Of a stretch of DNA of 64,000 nucleotides, positions 56,361 to 64,000 are shown in pieces. Position numbers and translations under genes: made by a program. Each line of letters begins with the position of its first letter. Within the stretch, counting starts at the first letter, position 1. The notes below the pieces were generated by a model, which was not told the origin of the DNA, made no database searches, and was given only the letters and a program-made list of their open reading frames with translations. Origin of the DNA: Planctomycetota bacterium (GTDB lineage Bacteria; Planctomycetota; Planctomycetia; Planctomycetales; Planctomycetaceae); NCBI GenBank assembly GCA_027623235.1, contig JAQBVJ010000006.1:1-64000 (forward strand), read 5' to 3'.

Positions 56361-56798
56361 CTACTGCCGCCTGCGCGGGCCGCCGTGGACGGCTTCCCTG
56401 GCCTCGCGGTACAGCTTGAAACCGGAATAGCCAAGCCAGCTCAGGCACGCCAGAAACACCCAGACCGAAGCCATGCTCGAATGTCCTTCGATCCGGGATG
56501 AACCTTCCACGCCTGGCAGAAACTGAACCGTGACAACTTCTCCAGGGGCGGAAAAGCTGGTGGGCAAATCATCGCGTTCGCTGTAGCTTCTTCCGTCCTG
56601 ATCTTCGAAGGTGTATTCCACGGCCAGTAATGGTCGTCGCCTCTCGGCGGTCTCGAATGTTCTGGTGACTCGTGCTTCGGCCGACTCGCCCCACAGGGCA
56701 AACTTCAATTCCTGCCACGAAAAGTAGGCGCTGAACAGGAAAGCCACACCGGCCACCAGAATCATTTTGAATTTTCTGATTTCGTCATCCTGATCCAT
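56361..56798 (-). CDS. DUF3592 membrane protein
   Basis: 145 residues from ATG 56798; an open frame extends further upstream but overlaps the divergent gene. Two membrane helices (MILVAGVAFLFSAYFSW near 12-30 and SVWVFLACLSWLGYSGF near 110-128) flank an external beta domain with EARVTRTFET and VEYTFEDQDGRSY. The layout is that of DUF3592 proteins, which have no known function. The C-terminal HGGPRRRQ is strongly basic and so cytoplasmic. Confidence 0.82.
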   Translation of the reverse strand: MDQDDEIRKFKMILVAGVAFLFSAYFSWQELKFALWGESAEARVTRTFETAERRRPLLAVEYTFEDQDGRSYSERDDLPTSFSAPGEVVTVQFLPGVEGSSRIEGHSSMASVWVFLACLSWLGYSGFKLYREAREAVHGGPRRRQ

Positions 56799-56906
56799 TC
56801 TGCCAGGTCCATTTCGTTGAAGAACGTTTCGATCGAGCCGGAAGTCTCCGTCGCGGTTTCTGCAGACATTGGAATTTGACAAATCGTGAATGGTAAGGGA
56901 TTGCCG

Positions 56907-59900
56907 ATGAAGACTCGTTTGCATTTCTTGAAATTCGCTGCAGTCCTCGCGACCCTGGGCAGCCTCGCCAGCGCTGAGGACTGGCCGGCCTGGCAGCACG
57001 ATTCACGCCGCTCCGGCTTCAGTGGCGAGACAATCGACGCGACGGACCTGGGCATTGAGTGGACCTGGCAGTCCGGCTTCCTGCCCGAACCTGCGTGGCA
57101 CGGGCCGGCGAAGTGGGATGCCTACGCGAAGATTCGAAATCTGCCGTCGATGCGCAGCTACGACCTCGTTTTTCAACCCGTCGTGGCGGGCGGGCGAGTC
57201 TTCTTCGGCTCAACGAGCGACGACACTCTTTACAGCATCGATGCGAAGACGGGTGAGGTCGTCTGGGAATTCACGACAGATGGCCCGATCCGAATCGCTC
57301 CAACGATCGCTCATGAAAAAGTCTACTTCGGATCCGACGATGGTTTTGTGTATTGCCTCACCGAAGACACCGGCAAGCTGATCTGGAAGTTCCGTCCCAC
57401 ATCCGTCCCTTCTCCCCCCACGGGGGGAGAAGGTGGCCGAAGGCCGGATGAGGGGGGGAAGGAAACCCCCGAAAAAAAGAACGACTCGCCGACGACGGCT
57501 CAGGTCCCCCTCACCCGCCCTGCGGGCACCCTCTCCCCCAAAGGGGGGAGAGGGGACGGTGCGACTCAGACTGAGAAAAAGTTTCTCAACAACGGTCGCT
57601 TCATCCCGGTCGCTCCGTGTCGCACGGGAGTGCTGATCGACGGTGAGACGGCGTGGTTCGGATACGGTCTGCTTCCGTGGAATCCGTCATTCCTCTGCGC
57701 GGTCGATGTGAACACGGGCCGGCCCGAGGGCGCTGGGCGTTTCGTGAAGAAGCTCAGCGGCAAGACGCTGGAAGGTGCGCCGGCGCTGTCGTCGAAGCTT
57801 GTGCTGTTTCCTCAAGGGCGAGTCGCTCCGCAGGTCTTTTCAAGAGTTGACGGCAAGGACCTCGGTCAGCTCAAAAAGAGCGGCGGCGGATCGCTTGTCG
57901 TCGTGTCGCTCGACAAGAAGATCTTCCACGGACCGGGTACGGACTCGCGCAAAGGTGGCATCGCGGCGAGCGATCCGGAAAAGCTGGAGATGGTCGCCGG
58001 CTACGGGCGAGGCAACGCGCTCGTCGTCAACGAGCGGCACTCGTTCATGCTCAACGGTGACGACCTGGTTGCGACGGACCTGGCCACGCAGAAAACCGTA
58101 TTCAACGTTCCGAGCCGAGGGCAGCTGGCGCTGATCGGCGCGGGGCAGACGCTGTTTGTCGGCGGCGAAGATCTCGTCGAGGCCTTTTCCATCAAAGACG
58201 GAAAGAAGCTCTGGTCGCACGCGGTCAACGGAAAAGCGTACGGTCTTGCGGCGAGCGACGGGCGACTGTTTGTCAGCACCGACACCGGGCAGGTTTACTC
58301 GTTCCGCGCGGGAGCGGGTTCTGGCAAACCGAGCGACCCATCAATCGTTGAAAACGAAACCGGCTCTGACGGCGCTGCTGCACAAACGGCTGCGGCAGTC
58401 GACGATGAGCATCTCATCGGCCGCTGGGTTTTTCAGCCTTCGAAAGTCGAGGGTAAGACTCTTCGGAATCTGGCGGGTGGCCGACCGGGACAGCTCGCCG
58501 TCGCGAAGCAGTTTGAGCAGGTGGGTTCTCGTCAGGCACTCGTTTTCGACGGAAGCCAGCAGAGTGTGCTGATCTCGCCGAGCCATCGGCAGGCGAAGGT
58601 GCCTCGCAAAACGATGTCTGCTTCAGCCTGGGTCCGGGTTGACGAGCCGCAAACCTGGGGAGGCCTCATCGGAGCCGTGCAGGACAACGGCGATTTCGAA
58701 CGCGGCTGGATCCTTGGTTTCCGTGATTCGAAATTCAGCTTCGCGCTCGCCGGGGCCGAGGGAAACGGAAGGCTGACATACCTCACTGCGAAGGACGATT
58801 TTCAACTGCGTCACTGGCACCACGTCGCAGCAACCTACGATGGCACGACGATGAGCCTGTTCGTCGACGGCAAACTCTCCGCCGCATCGACTGCTCAGAA
58901 AGGCGACATCCACTACCCGCCCTCAGCGTTCTACGAGATCGGTGCCTACCACGACAATGACGAGAACCACCGGCTGACCGGAGCGCTGCACGAAGTCCGC
59001 GTCTACGACGACGTCCTCACTGCGGAAGAAATTGCGGCTCAGCATCGAGAACTCGCCGACGATTTCCCGAAACCGCGCGAGACTCACCAACTGGCCCTCG
59101 GCCCGTGGCTGGAATTCACAAAACCCGGTGAGGCCATCGTTCGCTGGCGCACTCTGGAGAACTCACCAACCGTACTTGAGCTGACGCGAAGCGGCCACAC
59201 GCTCGACACGGAAAAGCTGTTCGCCTTGCCGGAACAGGTCAATCAGCCCGACAACCCCATCTCTGACGGACCGACAGATCGAATTCAGATCAGCGAGTCA
59301 CCACTCAGGACCGAGCACTTCGTTCTGCTGACCGGACTCAAACGGAATCGCATTTATCACTACACGATTCAGGCCCGCCGTCACGACCAGCTTCTCGAAA
59401 CGGCTGCATTTGAGTGCGACACATTTTTCAACTACTGCCCAACGCAATTCAAAAAGCAGACGACGTTCCTGGTATCGGGAGTTGTTCGCGGCCCCGAATC
59501 TCTGTTCGCGGCCGACCAGATCAGAAAACATTCCGGAGTGGATCGCGGCATCTGCCTGGTCTCGGGCCTGGTGAATGGCGATCTCGCAGCGGCGATCGCG
59601 CGTTCGACGAGGCTCAGAGTCATTTGTGTGGACACCGATGCGGCACGCGTTGAGGCTGTCCGCAAGACGTTGAAACGAAGTATCGACGGAGTCAATCTCT
59701 ACGGCGGTCGAGTGACCGCCCACGTCGTCAACGACCTCAATGACCTGCCATTTGTCGGGCACTTTGCCAGCCTTGTGGTGTCGGAACGGATGTTGTGGAA
59801 GCAGTTTGACGTATCGAGCCGGAAGGAGATTCTGCGAGTGCTCCGACCCGACGGCGGAATGGCAGTCCTCGGATCGAACATCTGGCACGGCAAGGACCGA

Positions 59901-61319
59901 GAGGATTTCACATCGAAGCTGCTCGGCTGGGGACTTGTCTCGAAGGCAGGTGTGATGACAGACGACGAGTTCGGCGTGTGGATGACCGTGACGCGCGGCC
60001 CGCTCGAAGAGACCGGTGAGTGGTCGCACCTGTACGGCAACCCGGACAACTCGGCCTTCGCGGGCGAGACTCTTGCCGGTGCGAAGACGGCGTCCGATTT
60101 TGCCGTGCAGTGGATCGGCCGGCCGGGACCTCGTTACCAGTCGGACCGCAGCGGGCGGAAGCCGTCTCCACTGGCGACCGGCGGGCGGCTGTTTCTCCAG
60201 GGGCTCGATCGGATTGTCGCGGTGGACTCGTACAACGGCTCCGTCTTGTGGTCGCTCGAAATTCCTGGCTTTCGCCGCTTCAACGTGCCTCGCGATTCGA
60301 GCAACTGGTGCGCGGATCGCGATTTCGTTTACGCCGTCGTCCGCGACAGGGTCTGGCAGATTGACGCCCGCAACGGTCAGGTGAAGCAGTTCCTCGAAAC
60401 CGAACAGATTGACGGCCGCGAATGGAAAGCAGACTGGAGCTTTGTCGCGCGCGAAGGCAACCGACTCATCGGGACATCGGTCAAAGCGGATTCCGCGTGG
60501 ACAGACTACTCGGGCAAAGAAGGCTGGTACGACGCGAGAAGCGGACCGGAGGCCGCTCAGATCTGCAGCGATCGAGTCTTTGCGAAAAGCATCGACGATG
60601 GCAGCACGCTGTGGAGCAAGCAGGCCGAAGGCGTGGTCCTGAACTCGACGATCACAATTTCAGACGGCAAGGTCTTCTTCGTTGAGTGTCGACACCCGGA
60701 CGTCGTGAAGTCCGATGAACGGCGCATCGTGCGAGCGGAACTCTGGCAGCAGCAGTTTCTGGTCGCGATGGATACCTCGACGGGATCGAAGTTGTGGGAG
60801 AAGTCGATCGACACGGAAGACGGCATCGCCGCGTTTTACCTGGCTCATTCGAAAGGGCGGCTCATCGCGGTTTCATCCAACGACAAAAACTACAACGTGT
60901 ACTCGTTCTCCGGCGACGGCGGTGAGCAGCAGTGGAAGCAGACGTTCGGGTGGATCGAGGGCAAAGGTGATCACGGAAAAGCGATGTCTCGCCCGGCAAT
61001 CGTGGGCGACCGGCTGTTTGTTCGTCCGCGAGTCCTGTCGCTGTCCGACGGCAAGCTGCTTGAACAAACGATGCCGGGGGGAGGTTGCGGAACGTACGCC
61101 TGCTCGACGAACGCGTTGTTTTTCCGATCGGGTGAAGTCACCGTCTGGGATAACGAATCAGGCCGCACGACGAAGTGGGATCGCCTTCGGCCCGACTGCT
61201 GGCTGAGCACGATTCCGGCAGGAGGCATGCTGCTTTCGCCGGAAGGCGGAGGTGGATGCAGTTGCGGAAACTGGCTGGAGACGTCGATCGGATTTATGCC
61301 TGTCGCGAGACGGCGTTGA
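56907..61319 (+). CDS. Exported PQQ-propeller/LamG/methyltransferase-like protein
   Basis: 1470 residues from ATG 56907 (GGGATTGCCG upstream), with signal peptide MKTRLHFLKFAAVLATLGSL. Order: PQQ-type beta-propeller (about 20-490; VVWEFTTDGPIRIAPTIAHE), LamG domain (500-710), an Ig-like segment resembling the purple-acid-phosphatase N-terminus (725-850), a Rossmann methyltransferase-like domain (about 850-1030; VSGLVNGDLAAAIARST, VICVDTDAARVEAVRK), and a second propeller half (1035-1470). The methyltransferase-like domain lacks a clear GxGxG loop, so binding rather than catalysis is possible. Residues 167-216 are encoded by a palindromic repeat inserted in frame at 57408-57555. Confidence 0.88.
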   Translation: MKTRLHFLKFAAVLATLGSLASAEDWPAWQHDSRRSGFSGETIDATDLGIEWTWQSGFLPEPAWHGPAKWDAYAKIRNLPSMRSYDLVFQPVVAGGRVFFGSTSDDTLYSIDAKTGEVVWEFTTDGPIRIAPTIAHEKVYFGSDDGFVYCLTEDTGKLIWKFRPTSVPSPPTGGEGGRRPDEGGKETPEKKNDSPTTAQVPLTRPAGTLSPKGGRGDGATQTEKKFLNNGRFIPVAPCRTGVLIDGETAWFGYGLLPWNPSFLCAVDVNTGRPEGAGRFVKKLSGKTLEGAPALSSKLVLFPQGRVAPQVFSRVDGKDLGQLKKSGGGSLVVVSLDKKIFHGPGTDSRKGGIAASDPEKLEMVAGYGRGNALVVNERHSFMLNGDDLVATDLATQKTVFNVPSRGQLALIGAGQTLFVGGEDLVEAFSIKDGKKLWSHAVNGKAYGLAASDGRLFVSTDTGQVYSFRAGAGSGKPSDPSIVENETGSDGAAAQTAAAVDDEHLIGRWVFQPSKVEGKTLRNLAGGRPGQLAVAKQFEQVGSRQALVFDGSQQSVLISPSHRQAKVPRKTMSASAWVRVDEPQTWGGLIGAVQDNGDFERGWILGFRDSKFSFALAGAEGNGRLTYLTAKDDFQLRHWHHVAATYDGTTMSLFVDGKLSAASTAQKGDIHYPPSAFYEIGAYHDNDENHRLTGALHEVRVYDDVLTAEEIAAQHRELADDFPKPRETHQLALGPWLEFTKPGEAIVRWRTLENSPTVLELTRSGHTLDTEKLFALPEQVNQPDNPISDGPTDRIQISESPLRTEHFVLLTGLKRNRIYHYTIQARRHDQLLETAAFECDTFFNYCPTQFKKQTTFLVSGVVRGPESLFAADQIRKHSGVDRGICLVSGLVNGDLAAAIARSTRLRVICVDTDAARVEAVRKTLKRSIDGVNLYGGRVTAHVVNDLNDLPFVGHFASLVVSERMLWKQFDVSSRKEILRVLRPDGGMAVLGSNIWHGKDREDFTSKLLGWGLVSKAGVMTDDEFGVWMTVTRGPLEETGEWSHLYGNPDNSAFAGETLAGAKTASDFAVQWIGRPGPRYQSDRSGRKPSPLATGGRLFLQGLDRIVAVDSYNGSVLWSLEIPGFRRFNVPRDSSNWCADRDFVYAVVRDRVWQIDARNGQVKQFLETEQIDGREWKADWSFVAREGNRLIGTSVKADSAWTDYSGKEGWYDARSGPEAAQICSDRVFAKSIDDGSTLWSKQAEGVVLNSTITISDGKVFFVECRHPDVVKSDERRIVRAELWQQQFLVAMDTSTGSKLWEKSIDTEDGIAAFYLAHSKGRLIAVSSNDKNYNVYSFSGDGGEQQWKQTFGWIEGKGDHGKAMSRPAIVGDRLFVRPRVLSLSDGKLLEQTMPGGGCGTYACSTNALFFRSGEVTVWDNESGRTTKWDRLRPDCWLSTIPAGGMLLSPEGGGGCSCGNWLETSIGFMPVARRR
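57408..57555. repeat. Paired CCCTTCTCCCCC repeats inserted in a coding region
   Basis: First unit: CCTTCTCCCCCC (57408-57419) with GGGGGGAGAAGG (57422-57433), then GGCCGAAGGCCGGATGAGG. Second unit, inverted: CCCCCTCACCCGCCCTGCGGG, then CCCTCTCCCCC (57529-57539) with its complement at 57544-57554. The insertion keeps the reading frame and encodes PSPPTGGEGG...LSPKGGRGDG in the first propeller of the 1470-residue protein. Confidence 0.85.
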
Positions 61320-61390
61320 ACGGCAGTCACCGGGAGGGCGAGTCTCCTCCCGCCGCGAAATCGCAACGGACCGGTGCGATTGAAACACCT

Positions 61391-62482
61391 CTATCTCACG
61401 TAGCCGATCGACTTCAGGATTGCTGCGATCTCCGGGTTGGCTGAGCCGACCCCGGCGACGGTCTTTGCCGTTGCTGTCGTCGCCTGGCCTGTCTCAACGA
61501 GCCAGATGTTTCGGAAGCGGACGGGATTGCTGTGGTTCTGCAGCTTCGTCGGCAGCGGGTTGGTTCCCTCGCCAACGCGTTTGCCGGCACCGGTACCGGA
61601 CGGCATTTCGACGTCATCCTGAACCGGGACTCCATTCAGCCAGACGGTGAAGCGGGCGTTTTCGGTCTTCTTGCCGTCCTCTCCGAAACGCGGGCCGCGG
61701 AACCAGATGTCGTACGTCTGCCAGGCGAGCGGCGGCAGGCACATGTTGAGGTCCGGTTTCCGCTCGCGATAAAGTGAGCCGCACTCGTTGAACTCGCCAT
61801 CGAGACCGAACGAGTCGAGGATCTGGACTTCGTAGCGGCCCTGAACGTAGATGCCGCTGTTGGCTCGACCCTGCCCTCGGGCGAGCGGCATGTACGGCAG
61901 ACGAAACTCGAGATGCAGCCGCATGTCGCCGTAGCCGATCGCCGTTTCAGTGCCTTCGACGAGCAACTGATCTTCGGTCATCTTTCCGTTTTTGAATTTG
62001 TCGGTGTTCGTTCCGTCAAAAAGGACGACCGCTCCGCACGGAGCACAGGCTCCCATCGTGCCACTTTCCCGCTCGACATGGCTGGCTGCCCCCAGCGTTC
62101 GATACTCACCGACTGTTTTGATCGTCGCCTGTCCGTTCTGAATTTCGATCTGCTTTTTGTCGCCGGTCAGAACGACCTTGTCGCCGTCTCGTTTGCCCGC
62201 GTACTTCGCGCGTCCGCCGTCAATTTTCCAGCCGTAGCCCGGCAGCCCGCCTTCGTATTCGACCGCCGTGAAGTCGCCTTTGCCCATCGCGACGACCTGA
62301 AGCCCGACCGGTTGACAGCGGCAGCGTTCGTCGACGATTGATCCCAGGTACTCACCCTGCACCTGAAAATCCTCGTCCACGTCCGCAAGGCTGGTGACGG
62401 CCTTGCCGTCTTCCGCGGCGTGCAATGAGAAAGGCAGCTGGGCGAGGGCAAAAAGACAGGCGGGGAAGAGCAGGCGGGACAT
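61391..62482 (-). CDS. DUF1080 exported protein, second copy
   Basis: 363 residues from ATG 62482 with signal peptide (LLFPACLFALAQLPFSLHA). A 150-residue N-terminal domain (VQGEYLGSIVDERCRCQPVG with a CRC and later CAPC cysteine pair) precedes DUF1080, which starts AVVLFDGTNTDKFKNG and contains GRANSGIYVQGRYEVQILDSFG and the terminal KLQNHSNPVRFRNIWLVE. The fold is concanavalin-like, probably glycan-related. It is convergent with the PQQ-LamG gene, whose stop is 72 bp away. Confidence 0.93.
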   Translation of the reverse strand: MSRLLFPACLFALAQLPFSLHAAEDGKAVTSLADVDEDFQVQGEYLGSIVDERCRCQPVGLQVVAMGKGDFTAVEYEGGLPGYGWKIDGGRAKYAGKRDGDKVVLTGDKKQIEIQNGQATIKTVGEYRTLGAASHVERESGTMGACAPCGAVVLFDGTNTDKFKNGKMTEDQLLVEGTETAIGYGDMRLHLEFRLPYMPLARGQGRANSGIYVQGRYEVQILDSFGLDGEFNECGSLYRERKPDLNMCLPPLAWQTYDIWFRGPRFGEDGKKTENARFTVWLNGVPVQDDVEMPSGTGAGKRVGEGTNPLPTKLQNHSNPVRFRNIWLVETGQATTATAKTVAGVGSANPEIAAILKSIGYVR

Positions 62483-62689
62483 GAAAATCTCCAGATGATT
62501 TCATCGGCAAAGTGAGCTCATTTTGCGAGCGGTCCAGTTTCCCGACGTCCGGCCAGGACCGCAACCGTCTCGTCAACCAGCGGTGTCGCTTTCCCCGTTC
62601 CTGACCTGCCAAAGTGGGAAATCCACTCCGATCCTCATAGAGTGTCGCCCGCTCCGCGTTTGATCCTCCATTCCTGACTGCGAATTCCC

Positions 62690-63043
62690 ATGGCCCGCTG
62701 CGACGAAGGATACCTCTGCGAAGTCTGCAGCCAGCCGGTCGACCCGATGTCGGAAAGCGATCTTTACCTGCGCTTCATCATCGGCCTGGTGCCGGCTGAG
62801 AAGCTGACCGCCGAGCCGGAACGCCACATTCGCTGCAACCCGGTCCAGGCTCAGTTCATCGTCGATGACGATTTCGAACCGGTCGTCGTTGAGGGACCGT
62901 TCAGCAAAACCGAACTCGACGCTGACTACGTCAGGAAGCAGGAAGAGCTGGTCACACGAGGCTGGCAGCGACTGCTCGAAGTGGCCGGGGCCGGCCTGCC
63001 CGTTGACGAGTATCCTCTGCCGGAGTTTCGACAAAAATCCTGA
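62690..63043 (+). CDS. Small zinc-binding protein
   Basis: 117 residues. The N-terminal half has the likely zinc ligands C10-X2-C13 and H46-X2-C49 (LCEVCSQPV and RHIRCNP). The C-terminal half is acidic with a DADYVRKQEELVTRGWQRL helix. No named family, but cysteine placement is regular enough to suggest a conserved planctomycete protein. It is 50 bp upstream of ribokinase on the same strand, likely in one transcript. Confidence 0.7.
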   Translation: MARCDEGYLCEVCSQPVDPMSESDLYLRFIIGLVPAEKLTAEPERHIRCNPVQAQFIVDDDFEPVVVEGPFSKTELDADYVRKQEELVTRGWQRLLEVAGAGLPVDEYPLPEFRQKS

Positions 63044-63093
63044 CGGGTTTCCGAAGCGAACTGTCTGGTCAACCATCACTGGTGAAGTCCGAA

Positions 63094-64000
63094 ATGCCGT
63101 CACCGCGAATCATCGTCCTTGGCTCAGTCAACGCCGACCTCGTCGTGCAGTCTCCGAAACTGCCATCCGCTGGCGAGACCGTTCTTGGCGGCGAGTTCTA
63201 CCAGGCCGGCGGTGGCAAAGGAGCCAACCAGGCCGTCGCGGCGGCGCGACTCTGCTCCAGCCCGGTCGGCTTCATCGCGGCCGTCGGCAACGACGCGTTC
63301 GGCCGTGAGGCGATCAAGTCCTTTCGCCGTGAGAATCTCGTGACCAGTCAGGTACGAATGATCGACGGTCAGCCAACCGGAGTGGCTCTCATCATGGTCG
63401 ACGCGGGCGGGCAGAATCAGATCAGCGTCGCGTCCGGAGCCAACGCACTGCTGACTCCGGACGACATCGATGCGATCGACGAGGCTTTCTTCGCAGAGGC
63501 CAGCGTTTTTGTCGCGTGCCTCGAATCGCCGTTCGAAACTGTTCTCGCCGGGCTGCGTCGAGCCAAAGCCGCCGGCCTCACAACAATCCTCAACCCGGCT
63601 CCCGCGTGTGATGCCGTCGCAACCCAGGAGGTCCTGAGCCTGGTCGACGTTCTCACTCCAAACGAAACAGAAGCCACTTTGATCAGCGGCTGGGACACGA
63701 TGGACGACCTGGAAGACGTCTGCATCTGGTGCGAGCAGTTGGAGCAGCGAGGCAGCCGCCGTTTGATCATCACACGCGGCGAGCGGGGCTGCATTCTGAA
63801 AGACGAGTTCGCCGATCCGTGCCTCTCGGCCGCGTACCAGGTCGAGGCCGTCGACGCGACCGCCGCTGGAGACTGCTTTAACGGAGCCCTCGCCGTCGCG
63901 CTGGCGGAGGGGAAATCGCTCCTCGACGCGACCCGCTTTGCTCAAGCCGCCGCCGCACTGTCAGTCACGAAACGAGGAGCCATCCCCTCGCTGCCGAGCC
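63094..64000 (+). CDS. rbsK: Ribokinase, 3' end outside window
   Basis: 302 codons are visible from ATG 63094 to the right edge; ribokinases are about 305-310 residues, so only the last few are missing. PfkB-family motifs: VLGSVNADLV, GGEFYQAGGGKGANQAVAAA (sugar binding), NPAPACDAV, LTPNETEATLISG, TRGERGC and the anion-hole/catalytic DATAAGDCFNGALA with the base Asp. It phosphorylates D-ribose at O5 with ATP and needs K+; other pentose specificities in the family cannot be excluded. No ribose transporter is in view. Confidence 0.93.
   Translation, partial: MPSPRIIVLGSVNADLVVQSPKLPSAGETVLGGEFYQAGGGKGANQAVAAARLCSSPVGFIAAVGNDAFGREAIKSFRRENLVTSQVRMIDGQPTGVALIMVDAGGQNQISVASGANALLTPDDIDAIDEAFFAEASVFVACLESPFETVLAGLRRAKAAGLTTILNPAPACDAVATQEVLSLVDVLTPNETEATLISGWDTMDDLEDVCIWCEQLEQRGSRRLIITRGERGCILKDEFADPCLSAAYQVEAVDATAAGDCFNGALAVALAEGKSLLDATRFAQAAAALSVTKRGAIPSLPS

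Overview
The window looks like the chromosome of a planctomycete (class Planctomycetia). The evidence is the protein repertoire: DUF1549/DUF1553 with DUF1501, DUF1559 prepilin-like, DUF1080 and DUF6797-type proteins, PPC and PQQ-propeller secreted proteins, large cytochrome-c fusions, and several Ser/Thr kinases and FHA-cyclases. The DNA is GC-rich, densely coding, and rich in palindromic intergenic repeats. No rRNA, tRNA, CRISPR array or intact transposase was seen. The genus cannot be fixed from the sequence alone.

Layout. 1-8.1 kb (+): a typical exported gene set (PPC protein, DUF1549/DUF1553 cytochrome, alpha/beta hydrolase, Tat-exported DUF1501 protein). Between its members lies a broken cytochrome-c gene interrupted by structured non-coding DNA that resembles the 5' part of a group II intron. 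8.3-11.6 kb (+): UvrD-type helicase and a GT4 glycosyltransferase. 11.6-28 kb (mostly -): a signalling-rich block with a DUF1559 protein, an FHA-GAF-class III cyclase tightly downstream of an NRAMP-related transporter, a membrane Ser/Thr kinase, a ketoglutarate-semialdehyde-type aldehyde dehydrogenase, a 1181-residue kinase with an extracytoplasmic beta-helix, a molybdopterin oxidoreductase (+), and a second FHA-GAF-cyclase. 28.6-34.8 kb: MurJ flippase, inositol monophosphatase family enzyme, a small coiled-coil protein, a zinc-ribbon membrane protein and two methyltransferases.

35.2-41 kb (-): altronate/galactarate dehydratase family enzyme and a 1331-residue di-heme cytochrome/LamG/propeller protein. 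41.2-46.9 kb (+): DUF1080 protein, then an exported membrane protein, ABC ATPase and ABC permease in one operon. 47-64 kb: Gfo/Idh/MocA oxidoreductase (-), DPP-IV-like peptidase, methyltransferase, acidic membrane protein, a 976-residue exported protein of unknown function, DUF3592 protein (-), a 1470-residue PQQ-LamG-methyltransferase-like-PQQ protein, a second DUF1080 protein (-), a small zinc-binding protein, and ribokinase running off the right edge.

The most unusual material is outside standard annotation. There are two large concentric palindromes (34796-35255 and 55956-56158) that share one internal hairpin, a 38-bp-arm palindrome at 48140-48223, and palindromic elements whose 5'-GTAGG end supplies gene stop codons. 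A GC-rich palindromic repeat is also inserted in frame in two large exported proteins. Both FHA-cyclases share atypical substrate-selecting positions, and the NRAMP relative lacks the canonical metal-binding motifs.
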